64,000 nucleotides of DNA from Pseudoalteromonas flavipulchra NCIMB 2033 = ATCC BAA-314 (GCA_000814665.1 JWIH01000009.1:62001-126000), one strand, 5' to 3'. Numbered from the stretch's first letter, positions 10,529 to 20,210 are shown. A program made the numbers and translations. Notes: generated by a model not told the origin, from the sequence alone.

Positions 10529-11734
10529 ATGATAAATGAAAAGCACCTTATTATTGCGATTGATGATAGCGAGCTTATTCTTACGCAATTGCAATTGTTG
10601 ATTTCTAACCAGACACCATGCACTTTTAAAGGGTTTAACAGCGGCCTATCTGCATTAGGAAGTCAAGAGCTCCATCAAGCTTCCCTTATTTTGCTTGATA
10701 TCAACATGCCGCAAATGGATGGTGTAGAGATATTGCGAAAATTTGCCGAACTAAGCATCCAAGCACCTATCGCATTACTAAGTGGCGAAAAAGGCCTATT
10801 CATCAAAAATACCGCAGCACTGGCTGAGCTTCATGGCCTCACCATTATATCTAGTTTAGAAAAGCCACTCTCTGCAACTAAACTAAAAGAACTTTACAGT
10901 CAGCTCCTGTCTCAAAATACATCCACCAAGTCCCAACACGCACTACAAAACTATAGTAAAGATGAGATCTATGAGGGGTTATTACGAGAAGAGTTTTGTG
11001 CTTATTTCCAACCAAAAGTCGCCAGTCCATCTGGTGCAATTATTGGTGCAGAAGTACTTGCGAGATGGCATCATAATACCGATGGCACTGTGCCACCTTC
11101 ACAGTTTATCGCGACAATGGAAGAGCATAATCTTATTCATTTGCTTTCATATAGTTTGTTAAAACAGACTTTGTCCTTGCTTAGCTATAATCGAGATATT
11201 CTTAAAGCGCTTCAATTCAGTATTAATTTGAGCGTAAAAGAGCTTGAAGACATAAAACTCCCAGAAAAACTCGAGTCCATTTGCGAAGAGTATTGCACAC
11301 CCACCTCTCAAATCACTTTAGAGCTAACTGAAAGTCACTTGTTGGAAAACATCAAGCGCGCGCTTGATGTGTTGCTGCGTTTAAAACTTAAAGGCTTTAA
11401 GCTGTCTATTGACGACTTTGGTACTGGATATTCTTCTATTAAGCAACTTAACGAGCTGCCGTTTGATGAACTCAAAATCGATAGATGCTTCGTTGATGGC
11501 TGTTCAACGCAACCCAACAAACGCGTCATTATCGCGAGCACCTGTGAGATGGCTCACCAACTTGGACTAGAAGTCGTCGCTGAGGGTGTCGAAGAGGTTG
11601 AGGACCTCGTCGTTGTACAGAGCTACGAAGTAGAATCGGTTCAAGGCTACTATTACTACCCACCTTGTACGCCATCGGAGTTTTTGCAAACTGTCTCAGA
11701 ATCCGCATTGCAAAAGTCTCATTCTAGTAAATAA
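10529..11734 (+). CDS. REC-EAL response regulator, c-di-GMP phosphodiesterase
   Basis: 401 residues. An N-terminal receiver (about 5-125) has the acidic pair DD at 12-13 and phospho-Asp57 in LLDINMPQMDG. An EAL domain (about 150-395) has EVLARW, NLSVKE, LELTES, DDFGTGYSSI, KID and EGVEEVED. The catalytic set appears complete, so phosphorylation probably controls c-di-GMP hydrolysis. It starts 29 bp after the hybrid kinase that carries its own HPt, so the phosphoryl group likely passes from HPt His1506 to this receiver (inference from gene order). ATG at 10529. The next gene in the same direction starts 46 bp downstream, consistent with one operon. Confidence 0.92.
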   Translation: MINEKHLIIAIDDSELILTQLQLLISNQTPCTFKGFNSGLSALGSQELHQASLILLDINMPQMDGVEILRKFAELSIQAPIALLSGEKGLFIKNTAALAELHGLTIISSLEKPLSATKLKELYSQLLSQNTSTKSQHALQNYSKDEIYEGLLREEFCAYFQPKVASPSGAIIGAEVLARWHHNTDGTVPPSQFIATMEEHNLIHLLSYSLLKQTLSLLSYNRDILKALQFSINLSVKELEDIKLPEKLESICEEYCTPTSQITLELTESHLLENIKRALDVLLRLKLKGFKLSIDDFGTGYSSIKQLNELPFDELKIDRCFVDGCSTQPNKRVIIASTCEMAHQLGLEVVAEGVEEVEDLVVVQSYEVESVQGYYYYPPCTPSEFLQTVSESALQKSHSSK

Positions 11735-11780
11735 TTAAAATTAATGGGCTGTGTTGTACTCTCATAGTCAGAGGGAATCT

Positions 11781-12983
11781 ATGCATAAAAAAGACGTTGA
11801 ACACGCACAACGACATCCAAAAGTGATTATTATTTGCGACGATCCAGCTGAAATGACTGGCGTTGTCGATATTGTCGCTTCTCAAGTCAATGAATACCGT
11901 ACTCTCACTAGTCATAAAGAAGTAGCTGAAGTGCTAACTGAGTCTCCACCAGATGTCATCGTTATTGCTCGAAAAACGGTCGCGAAAAGTGTCGAAATCT
12001 ATAGCTTGCTCGCCAAGCACGGCTTACTTAACTATGCTCATGAGAATATTTTACTGTGTGAAAATAAAGAATCAGGCGTGGCCTTTCGGTGTTGTATGAA
12101 AGGTATTTTTACCGATTACTTTGTCTACAAACCTATGTATGAGAACTACCGATTTCGTATGATCCTACATAATGCCTTAGTTCGCACAGAAGGCACATCT
12201 GAAGTTGCCAAAATCAGAGAGGAACATTTTGGTCGCATAGATGACAAACTAAAGCAATTGATTGATGATGCAGCCTTGTACCATCAAAAAGCGGATGAGA
12301 CGCTACAAACGGTAAGACGTAATCTCGACAATGAAAAAGGGATTAATAAAGTTCAAGATGACTTACTAAATGAACTAAAACAAAAACATTTATCACCACT
12401 GTTGGATGAATTAGAACATCAGCTTGCCGAGAGTGTTCATGAATTAACGAAGCGATTAAAAGACAAACAATTCTCTATCGCTGAGCTTACTGCATTGCTG
12501 AGCGAAAAAGACAACTCTAAGTGCGCGCAATTAGCGCAAAATGTATTGCCAGTAGGTGATACGGGTGAAGTCGATGTCAGCGAACCACAAGCACTTGAAA
12601 CCAAGCAAGAAGAAGTAAAAATAATGGTGGTGGAAGATAACGAAATTTATCGAGAAATGATAGCCAAGATCCTACGTGATGAGGGGTATAAAGTAGACTG
12701 TGAAACCAGTGGGTTAGGCGCTATAAAAACATTGAGAAAGCATAAATTCACCATGGTCTTTATGGATTTATTTATGCCAGAGCTTGATGGCTACAATACA
12801 ACCAAAAATATTCGCAATATTCCACATTGTAAAAAACTTCCTATCATTGCGCTAACTAGCAATAAAAACAAAGATATAATCAGAAAGTGGGCGTCTTTGG
12901 GGCTCACTGGGTACATCACCAAACCGTCTACCAAATCATCTATTTTAAAAGCTGTGGAAAAAGCACTTACGGAAAACCAATAA
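11781..12983 (+). CDS. Two-receiver protein: degenerate REC, coiled coil, canonical REC
   Basis: 400 residues from ATG 11781, preceded by GAGGG at 9-nt spacing. The upstream in-frame TTG at 11751 lacks a site. Residues about 10-130 look like a receiver fold (VIIICDDPAEM) but have VIVIARKT where the phospho-Asp should be, so it is probably not phosphorylated. Residues about 140-240 are charged and heptad-rich, a likely coiled coil. The C-terminal receiver is canonical: VEDNEIYREM, phospho-Asp329 in FMDLFMPELDG, a Thr in ALTSN and a Lys in TKPS. There is no DNA-binding or enzymatic output domain, so it probably works through protein contacts within the cluster of hybrid kinase and REC-EAL genes. 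Confidence 0.85.
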   Translation: MHKKDVEHAQRHPKVIIICDDPAEMTGVVDIVASQVNEYRTLTSHKEVAEVLTESPPDVIVIARKTVAKSVEIYSLLAKHGLLNYAHENILLCENKESGVAFRCCMKGIFTDYFVYKPMYENYRFRMILHNALVRTEGTSEVAKIREEHFGRIDDKLKQLIDDAALYHQKADETLQTVRRNLDNEKGINKVQDDLLNELKQKHLSPLLDELEHQLAESVHELTKRLKDKQFSIAELTALLSEKDNSKCAQLAQNVLPVGDTGEVDVSEPQALETKQEEVKIMVVEDNEIYREMIAKILRDEGYKVDCETSGLGAIKTLRKHKFTMVFMDLFMPELDGYNTTKNIRNIPHCKKLPIIALTSNKNKDIIRKWASLGLTGYITKPSTKSSILKAVEKALTENQ

Positions 12984-13104
12984 GTTGCGTAAAGTACAAA
13001 TCAGCAAACATTATCAAATCGAGTTCTGCCATGATAAGTCATATCAGCTCTGACGTAAGTTTCGGAGTTGTAATTGGCCGTATAAACCAACAACGAAGTG
13101 AACA

Positions 13105-13980
13105 ATGACTAGAAAAGCAACGACCCTGAGCCATTACACTACTCGCTTAAATACTGTTATTGATTACATCTATAACAATATTAATCGCGAACTTGATGTG
13201 ATCACGCTTGCTGATCAATGCCATATGTCGACTTATCACTTTCACCGTGTTTATCGCTCAATCGCAGGGGAAACCATCAATGCAACCGTGAGAAGAATGC
13301 GACTACATGTTGCAGCAGGTATGTTAATTCGCACCCAAGACTCCATTGCAAAGGTGGCTGAGCAAACCGGCTACGCAAGTATTGAAGCGTTTAGCCGAGC
13401 TTTTTCTCAACGATATAAACAACCACCTAGCCTATTTCGCCAACATGAACAGGCCAAGGCAAAAGGCTGTGCGGCCGAGTTTTATATCATTAAGGTAGAT
13501 GAGGATTCGAATATGTTTAATGTAGAAATAGGCAGTAATGAGCAAATGATGTTAATCGGACTTGAGCACCATGGCGATTACATGCAAATCGGTCAAGCAT
13601 TTGAGAAGTTAAACGTACTGGCGCAGCAACAAGGCTTATTAGGTGAAGATACGCGTTTCTTTGGTGTGTATTTTGACGACCCAAAAACCGTCGAGGAAAG
13701 CAAACTGAAATCAATAGCAACAATTTTGGTGCCAAAGACAACAGCATCTCTCCCAGAGGGGCTTTGTGAATTCGCCATTCCATCGGGCAAAACCGCTAGC
13801 CTACTTTACCAAGGTGACTATGCTTCTCTTGAAACGCCTTACGAGTATCTGTTTGGACAATGGTTACCTAACAGTGAGTTTGAACCTGCCGATGTGCCTG
13901 TTATCGAAGAGTACTTAAATGATGTCAGAGATACACCACCACACGAGCTTCTTACTCGTATCACTTGTTACATTAAATAA
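13105..13980 (+). CDS. AraC family regulator with GyrI-like effector-binding domain
   Basis: 291 residues. The N-terminal part is an AraC/XylS helix-turn-helix pair (about 15-115: LADQCHMSTYHFHRVYR and VAEQTGYASIEAFSRAFSQRY). The C-terminal part (about 125-290) is a GyrI-like/SOUL small-molecule-binding domain ending in the usual DVPVIEEYLND. This is the Rob/SbmC-like architecture, whose members respond to drugs or other hydrophobic ligands. ATG at 13105 with an AAGTGA element upstream. It stands alone. The target genes cannot be inferred from position. Confidence 0.93.
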   Translation: MTRKATTLSHYTTRLNTVIDYIYNNINRELDVITLADQCHMSTYHFHRVYRSIAGETINATVRRMRLHVAAGMLIRTQDSIAKVAEQTGYASIEAFSRAFSQRYKQPPSLFRQHEQAKAKGCAAEFYIIKVDEDSNMFNVEIGSNEQMMLIGLEHHGDYMQIGQAFEKLNVLAQQQGLLGEDTRFFGVYFDDPKTVEESKLKSIATILVPKTTASLPEGLCEFAIPSGKTASLLYQGDYASLETPYEYLFGQWLPNSEFEPADVPVIEEYLNDVRDTPPHELLTRITCYIK

Positions 13981-14040
13981 CTGCTTTTTATCCTGTTCAG
14001 GGGTTAACTGATCTAAACGTGACTAAGCATCGACTGCTTA

Positions 14041-14075
14041 GAAAGAAAAAGGAGGGACTTCCCTCCTTCTTCTTT
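14041..14075. terminator. Bidirectional terminator between convergent genes
   Basis: AAGGAGGG (14049-14056) and CCCTCCTT (14061-14068) form a perfect 8-bp stem with loop ACTT. T-rich sequence follows on the + strand and A-rich sequence precedes it, so it can serve both the AraC gene and the convergent siderophore receptor. Confidence 0.8.
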
Positions 14076-14084
14076 GTGAACCAA

Positions 14085-16496
14085 TTAGAACCTATAGTTA
14101 AAGCTCAGCTTAGCATTACGTTCATTACCAGGCATGCCACCTAGGAACAATGCTTTACTGTAATAACGCTCATCAGTTAGGTTTTCAAGGTTGAGCTGAA
14201 TATCGAACTGTTCAGCATCGAACTTAATTGCAGCATCCCAGCGGGTATAACCATCAATGGTTGCCGTAGGCAGACCGAAAGAAACAGAGTTAATTGTTCG
14301 TTCACTCTCATAGTTAATGCCAAGACTGTACTCCAATGCACCACCAAACCAATCAATAGGTTGAGTATACTTCACCCACGTGCTGGCAAACTTTTTCGGC
14401 ACCCCTTTCATTTGACCTGAGCGCGCATTCGAACGGATCTCAACCGCATCTTGATAGGTTGCGTTCATGTTCACACTGATTTGGTCGTTCAATGCTAAAT
14501 TTAAGTCAAGTTCTACACCTTTTGACTCATCTTCATCATCAAAGAAATAACGTGGAACACTCACATTGTAGTCTTCACCAGGCTGCTCGTTATACTCTGG
14601 GTTGTTATACATTAGGTTTGTGCGTTTAGTTTCAAACCACACTAATGACCCCAATAAATCTTCGTCAAACGCAGTAAAACGCACACCAATATCTAACGTT
14701 TCAGATTCCGAGTCAGGTCTGTTTTTACGGTTCGCATCAGCTTCATTTTCTAGGCTACCCAGTACACTGTATGCAGTACGACCCTTTGCCATATTTACAA
14801 AAGCAGAAAGCTGAGAAGTCACTTGATAATTCAAGCCAATATTATACGTCATACCAGCATCATCAGTGTCCAGCTCTTCACTCTCTTCAGGTGAGCGGTC
14901 AGTCCCTAAATGCTGATATTTTTGTTCAACGCTAGTATATGCAAGGCCAGCACGAGCAGTTAGTGCATCAGTGATATACACCACTTCTTGTGCACTAATG
15001 CCATACGCCGTAAGTGTTTTATCGTAGTTACTACGTAGCGATGGGTTATAATCCTCGAATTCGCCTGTCGGCCAGTTTGGCTCGCGAATATCTAAGATAA
15101 ATGGAATTGAGCCTTTGCCATCGGCATCATATGCAGACCAACTTTTTAAGCGCATATCACGATTTTCATAGTTAACGCTAACTAAGTGCTCACCGCTCAA
15201 AGAACCCATATCCCAAGTTAACTGTAAATCAGCAAAGTACTGCCAAGTTTTTTCGCTGGCAACTTGACGGCGATACTCTTGACGGCGAGCTGCATAAGGA
15301 TATAGCACATCATCAATCACAAGCGGGGCTCTTGGGTTTGCATTGATCACACCATTGCGCTCCCAATAAACATAATTATAAGCACCTGTTTGGCGAACAA
15401 AATCCGAATCGTAACTACGCCATAAGATCTGCTGGGTTAGCTTTGAGCTGCGATTTAAGTACCAATCATGACGAAGCTTTATCCGTAACTCTTCACCTTC
15501 ATTTGGACGAGATAAAGGAGAAATAAGATTCCCATCGCCAAGATTGAAAGGCTTTAAGCCATCGCCAATACGGATTGACTCAGCAAGTTGCGCGCGCTGT
15601 TCATCATTCAGTTGTACACCTAACCACTTACCTTTCTCAGCATCATATTGTGGGTCATTTGGCAAGCGATCAGCTGTAACCAGTCCTGGTTGCCCAGTAA
15701 TGCTATCCCAGTTAATAATCCGTACCGGATCGCCAATTGAATCTACTTGTTGCGAATCATCAATATAAGCCGTTGAAAGTAAAAATGAGTGCTCGCTGCT
15801 TGGGTCGAAACGTAAGCTTGCATAGATTTCGTCTCTATTAGATTCTAGATCTCGATAGCCGTCGCTACGCTCATGATTTGCAACAACACGGTAGGCAAGC
15901 TGGTCAGTAATTGCATCTGTAAAATCAACGCCCAAGCCATAAGTATTCCATGCGCCCACTTTACCGTTAATTGAGAGCGCCTGTTCAAATTGTGGCTTTT
16001 TCTCGACTAAGTTGACTACACCACCTGCTGCACCAATACCATAAAGGCCAGTAGCAGGACCTTTTAACACTTCAATACTTTCGATGTTGGTTAAGGAACG
16101 TGTTGGGTTAAAGCTGTTCCCTAAGTCAGCACCACCATACATACCATCATAGGTATAGTTTACGCCTAAACCACGAACCATTAGCGAATCACCAATACCG
16201 TAGTTATTACCAGCCTGAGATAAACCACTTACGTTGCGTAGTGCTTCTTGTAAAGTCGCTGCGCTTTGCGAATCTAGTAGCTCTTTGTCAACAACAACAA
16301 CCGCTGCGGGGGTCTGCATAAGATCCATATTAGACTTAGTTGCAGTTCCAGATTGCAAAATAATTTTATTATGTTTGCCATAGACACTGATTTTTTCTAT
16401 GTCTTCAGAAGCGAAAGCCGTTGTGCTTGCACCAAGTAAAGCCAACTTAACCGCAACGCATGAGGCGGAAAGAACAGAAGAGCGAGAGTATTGCAT
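14085..16496 (-). CDS. TonB-dependent siderophore receptor
   Basis: 803 residues with a signal peptide (cleavage near TAFAS), a TonB-box-like EKISVYG, a plug domain (about 50-165: VVVVDKELLDSQSAATLQEALRNVSGLS, split by usual variation) and a 22-strand-type barrel ending in NFRYRF-like aromatic Phe (FNYRF). Plug motifs such as VRGLG and VLKGPATGLYG match the FhuA/FepA-like siderophore group, so it imports a ferric siderophore across the outer membrane; the particular siderophore is not evident. A Fur-like box lies about 100 bp upstream of ATG 16496. No adjacent ABC transporter or siderophore synthesis gene is present. Confidence 0.92.
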   Translation of the reverse strand: MQYSRSSVLSASCVAVKLALLGASTTAFASEDIEKISVYGKHNKIILQSGTATKSNMDLMQTPAAVVVVDKELLDSQSAATLQEALRNVSGLSQAGNNYGIGDSLMVRGLGVNYTYDGMYGGADLGNSFNPTRSLTNIESIEVLKGPATGLYGIGAAGGVVNLVEKKPQFEQALSINGKVGAWNTYGLGVDFTDAITDQLAYRVVANHERSDGYRDLESNRDEIYASLRFDPSSEHSFLLSTAYIDDSQQVDSIGDPVRIINWDSITGQPGLVTADRLPNDPQYDAEKGKWLGVQLNDEQRAQLAESIRIGDGLKPFNLGDGNLISPLSRPNEGEELRIKLRHDWYLNRSSKLTQQILWRSYDSDFVRQTGAYNYVYWERNGVINANPRAPLVIDDVLYPYAARRQEYRRQVASEKTWQYFADLQLTWDMGSLSGEHLVSVNYENRDMRLKSWSAYDADGKGSIPFILDIREPNWPTGEFEDYNPSLRSNYDKTLTAYGISAQEVVYITDALTARAGLAYTSVEQKYQHLGTDRSPEESEELDTDDAGMTYNIGLNYQVTSQLSAFVNMAKGRTAYSVLGSLENEADANRKNRPDSESETLDIGVRFTAFDEDLLGSLVWFETKRTNLMYNNPEYNEQPGEDYNVSVPRYFFDDEDESKGVELDLNLALNDQISVNMNATYQDAVEIRSNARSGQMKGVPKKFASTWVKYTQPIDWFGGALEYSLGINYESERTINSVSFGLPTATIDGYTRWDAAIKFDAEQFDIQLNLENLTDERYYSKALFLGGMPGNERNAKLSFNYRF

Positions 16497-16598
16497 TTTT
16501 TAACTCCAAACTACGCAATTGGATCTTTCTGAAATAGCCACGAATACCTATTTCAGAAAATAATTTATCAGAGAAGGGGCGAAGTTTAGCAAAACAAT

Positions 16599-16620
16599 AG
16601 TAATGATAACAACTATCATT
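16599..16620. promoter_or_regulatory. Fur box-like site
   Basis: The 19 bases at 16599-16617 match the classical Fur consensus GATAATGATAATCATTATC at 14 positions. The same region holds a perfect AATGATA / TATCATT inverted repeat (16602-16608 and 16614-16620). It lies just upstream of the siderophore receptor gene on the minus strand, where iron repression is expected. Confidence 0.75.
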
Positions 16621-16765
16621 TACATTTTAAATTTGTAATGTTTTTTGCAATACACGCAAAGATGATAATAAAGTGTAACGGATGGATATTTTTATTTAGC
16701 GAGAGTAATCTAACTTCGTTATTTCCTCGCTTCGCGGCTTACCCCATTTTGTAAACCGCATTAGA

Positions 16766-17671
16766 TTAAAACAATCCTAGCAGCGTCGGATACAACTCAT
16801 AACAGGTAAAGCTCACTTCAAGCCCAATCAAGACTAAAAGAAAACTGACCAGATGCCCTACTTTTACTTTTGAACAAACATAAGCCCCTAACGGAGCACC
16901 AACGACCACAATCGGTATTGCCGCTAGCAAATAGCCGTTTATTTCACTGGTGATCGTATTGAGGTGCCACGCATTGATGCTACTTCCGATCAATGAGGTA
17001 AACGTCATCACCACGACAGAGGTTGCAGTCGCCTTTTTCACATCTGCATTATAAGCAATCACCAACAAGGCAAAGAGCGCAATATCTGCACCCGACCCTA
17101 CTAATCCACTCGCGATACCTCCGATTAACGCTACGGCCATAAAGCGTAGCATTTTAGGCTGGATAAACTCACTGCTTGGTTGGTGATGTGCCTTACGCCA
17201 CCATCTCAAAATCAGTGTTAGTGCAAAGCAGAGCAACAAAAAACTAAAAATAGACTTAACGAGAAGCCTTGGTGCCAGAGGCGCGATATACAATAGGCTG
17301 AGCGTTACACCAAGCGCAGCCATTGGCAACGCCATTAAAATAACGTTTTTATATACCGGAATACGGCGACAGAAAATAGTAATGGTCGCGGCCGTCATAC
17401 CAAAGCTTTGTATCGCGAGAGAAAATACCTTGGCAGTAGCGGGGTCTATGTCTAATAATTTAGTCATCACAGGAAACGCAACGGCGCCACCACCTAATGC
17501 CGTTCCACCAGCCACAAACGATCCCAACGCCATGGTAAGCGCAATATGGGATTCACTGATAATTTGGCCAAGTGCCTGATAAAAGCCTTGTAACCAGATC
17601 AACGTAGCGTACACACCCAGTGTAAAAAATAACGGCCACATTGTCGGTTTTGTTATTCGTTGCAACATCAT
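16766..17671 (-). CDS. TauE/SafE family sulfite/anion exporter
   Basis: 301 residues with about eight hydrophobic helices and the family's repeated glycine-rich motifs (FVAGGTALGGGAVAFPVMTK in the first half, IGGIASGLVGSGADIALFAL in the second). TauE/SafE proteins export sulfite or sulfoacetate, or move related anions. Its divergent neighbour, 252 bp away, is a desulfurase/persulfide-dioxygenase/rhodanese fusion whose expected end product is sulfite. Sulfite export is therefore the favoured role (inference from context). Two adjacent ATG codons occur at 17671 and 17668. Confidence 0.88.
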   Translation of the reverse strand: MMLQRITKPTMWPLFFTLGVYATLIWLQGFYQALGQIISESHIALTMALGSFVAGGTALGGGAVAFPVMTKLLDIDPATAKVFSLAIQSFGMTAATITIFCRRIPVYKNVILMALPMAALGVTLSLLYIAPLAPRLLVKSIFSFLLLCFALTLILRWWRKAHHQPSSEFIQPKMLRFMAVALIGGIASGLVGSGADIALFALLVIAYNADVKKATATSVVVMTFTSLIGSSINAWHLNTITSEINGYLLAAIPIVVVGAPLGAYVCSKVKVGHLVSFLLVLIGLEVSFTCYELYPTLLGLF

Positions 17672-17923
17672 TCATCCATTACTCTAAGAGCCTTTCCTTA
17701 CCATTACAGTTACCTTGCTCGCATTGCCTTTGAGCGAACGCAATTAAACATGATGAGCACATTTTTTTCAAATTAATTTTACATTAAACGTCACTCTATC
17801 TAGTCTGCAAGAAACACATCCTCAATAGTTGAAACGTACGCCTATCTCCCTTATTATAACTATAAATAATTACTTATTACTTTTTGTTATATCGGTAATT
17901 TGCTTATACCTAAAGGCTCAGTC

Positions 17924-20191
17924 ATGACAGTAGAAACGGTGTTACCTCAAATATATCTAGATGCTAATGCAACAACCCCTGTATTAGAGCAAGCAGCAGA
18001 CGCAGCATTGGTTACCATGAAAACCATGTTTGGCAACCCCAGCAGCAGCCATATTACAGGCCTTCAAGCGAAGCAACTGATGGAGCACACTCGCCAAAAA
18101 GCACGTGCTGTTTTAGGTTCTGGTCATGGTCGAGTGATCTTCACCAGCGGCGCAACCGAGGGCATCCAGACCGGCATACTATCAGCCCTTTGTGAAGCAA
18201 AAAAGAAGATACAGCCAAACAAAAAATATACGCTACTTTACGGGGCTACTGAACACAAAGCAGTGCCTGAATCACTCAAACATTGGAATCAAATTTTAGA
18301 AATTAATGCCGATGTCAAAGCCATCCCGGTTGATGGTGTAGGTAATCTGGATTTAGCGTTTATCGCCAGTGAAGTGCCTAATGCGCTAATGATTTGCACT
18401 ATGGCTGTTAATAATGAAACCGGTGTATATCAAGACCTGAACAAATTAGAAGAAGTAATAAGAAAGCATAATTCAGATATTTTTTGGATGGTTGACTGTG
18501 TGCAAGCCCTGGGAAAACGCAGCTTAAACCTAGCAAGAACAACAATTGACTATGCACCTTTTAGCGGCCATAAGCTATATGCACCAAAAGGCATCGGTTT
18601 TGTTTATATTCGAGAAACCGCGCCGTTTACGCCATTTATTGCAGGTGGCGGTCAAGAGAGCGGTTTGCGCTCAGGAACAGAAAATTTGCCTGGCCTTGCC
18701 GCACTGAATGTGATTTTTGACGAACTGCTAAAAGAAAATGACAGCCAATTTGCAAGCGTAGATAAACTACACGATTTTCGAAATCAGCTGGCACAAACAC
18801 TTAAAGATGCGTTCCCGACAATTGTATTTAATAATCAATTCAGTAATAGCGTTCCAACTACACTAAACTTTGCAATTCCGGGATTTAGCTCAAAAGAAAT
18901 CATGGATTTGTTCGACGCAGCAAACATCCGTGTCAGCTCGGGTTCAGCGTGTAGTTCAAAGGTAACGCGCAGTTTTGTGCTAGATGCCATGGGACTCCCT
19001 GCATGGCAAAGCGAATCGGCTATTCGACTGTCTTTTGGCCCCGCCACAACCCAAACTGAAATAGACGCGGCGTGTGAGCGCATTCTCCATTGTGCTCAGG
19101 CACTCGGTCACAGCTGTCTCATGCAAGCGGCGAATGGCGTTAACAATAAAGAAGCACTTGACGGCCTAGTACAATTTAAAGTGGGTGGTGCATGCTGTTG
19201 GCTGTTTGCAGATAAGCAGTCAAAAACGGCGATTATTATCGATCCACTTCCTGAGCTGGTAGAACGTCTTAATACGATACTGGAATGCCAGCAGCTGACA
19301 CTGCTCGCCGCACTTGATACTCATGGGCACGCCGATCACGAATCGAGTCGAACCGCACTGAATTTACCAAAGCAAGCATGTGACCATTTAGGCTGGCCTA
19401 CTCAAGCTACACACATTGAATTTAAAGGCCAGTCACTTGAAGCGCTAGTTATTGGTCACTACCGCCTTGCCAAACTAGCCACCCCTGGACATACGGAAGA
19501 TAGCCTCACCTTTATGCTATTGGAGCAACAGCAAGGTGAGTACACCATTAGATACGTTTTTTGTGGTGACCTAATCCTGATGGGAGCACTTGGTAGGACC
19601 AACTTCTCCACCAGCTCATCACAAGCGATGCTACACAGTATTCAGCTACTTGCTCAACTTATCGAAACCGATACTTTGTTATGTCCAAGCCACGACTACA
19701 ACAATGAGTTTGCAACCACCCTAGCGGCAGAGTGTAATCGTAATTTGCTATTAAACAGTGTGCTTCAACATGACGTTGCAGTTGATGTATTTGTCGAGAA
19801 AAAGGCACAAATAGACAAAAATATTGTTGATGAGGCTGGCAGCGAGATCATGTGTGGCGCAACGGTTTGCAATAAAAACCAATTTGAATTGCACGAGTAC
19901 ACCACAAAAGAGCTCAATGCTCACATCGCTAACAACGAAGGTGTGCTGTTAATTGATATACGTGAACCGCATGAATATGCCCTAAACCACGACAGAGCAT
20001 TTGATCAAAATGTGCCCCTCACCCGCCTTACTGACTTTATTTGCAAACACAGTCAAGACAAGTCGAAAGAGTTGGTGTTGGTGTGCCGCAGCGGCAGCCG
20101 TTCACAAGTTGCCGCACAAGCACTAGCACGACTCGGCTTTAATAATATCGGACATTTAAAAGGAGGGTATGCACTCATTCCATCAGCATAA
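17924..20191 (+). CDS. Fused cysteine desulfurase - persulfide dioxygenase-like MBL - rhodanese
   Basis: 755 residues from ATG 17924, preceded by AAAGG at 7 nt; the upstream TTG at 17900 has no such site. Residues 1-400 are a NifS/IscS-type PLP cysteine desulfurase with the Schiff-base lysine in SGHK (Lys217) and the active-site loop SSGSACSS (Cys343). Residues about 420-620 are a metallo-beta-lactamase fold of the ETHE1/persulfide dioxygenase type: HGHADH (His467-His472), TPGHTEDS (His523), FCGDLILMGALGRTNF (Asp549) and PSHDY (His590). Residues about 660-755 are a rhodanese with catalytic CRSGSRS (Cys721). One chain could thus take cysteine sulfur to a persulfide, oxidise it to sulfite and transfer sulfane sulfur. 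The divergent TauE exporter fits this. The pathway is inferred; the domains are clear. Confidence 0.92.
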   Translation: MTVETVLPQIYLDANATTPVLEQAADAALVTMKTMFGNPSSSHITGLQAKQLMEHTRQKARAVLGSGHGRVIFTSGATEGIQTGILSALCEAKKKIQPNKKYTLLYGATEHKAVPESLKHWNQILEINADVKAIPVDGVGNLDLAFIASEVPNALMICTMAVNNETGVYQDLNKLEEVIRKHNSDIFWMVDCVQALGKRSLNLARTTIDYAPFSGHKLYAPKGIGFVYIRETAPFTPFIAGGGQESGLRSGTENLPGLAALNVIFDELLKENDSQFASVDKLHDFRNQLAQTLKDAFPTIVFNNQFSNSVPTTLNFAIPGFSSKEIMDLFDAANIRVSSGSACSSKVTRSFVLDAMGLPAWQSESAIRLSFGPATTQTEIDAACERILHCAQALGHSCLMQAANGVNNKEALDGLVQFKVGGACCWLFADKQSKTAIIIDPLPELVERLNTILECQQLTLLAALDTHGHADHESSRTALNLPKQACDHLGWPTQATHIEFKGQSLEALVIGHYRLAKLATPGHTEDSLTFMLLEQQQGEYTIRYVFCGDLILMGALGRTNFSTSSSQAMLHSIQLLAQLIETDTLLCPSHDYNNEFATTLAAECNRNLLLNSVLQHDVAVDVFVEKKAQIDKNIVDEAGSEIMCGATVCNKNQFELHEYTTKELNAHIANNEGVLLIDIREPHEYALNHDRAFDQNVPLTRLTDFICKHSQDKSKELVLVCRSGSRSQVAAQALARLGFNNIGHLKGGYALIPSA

Positions 20192-20210
20192 CCTGCCCTA
20201 TTTCCTTTCT

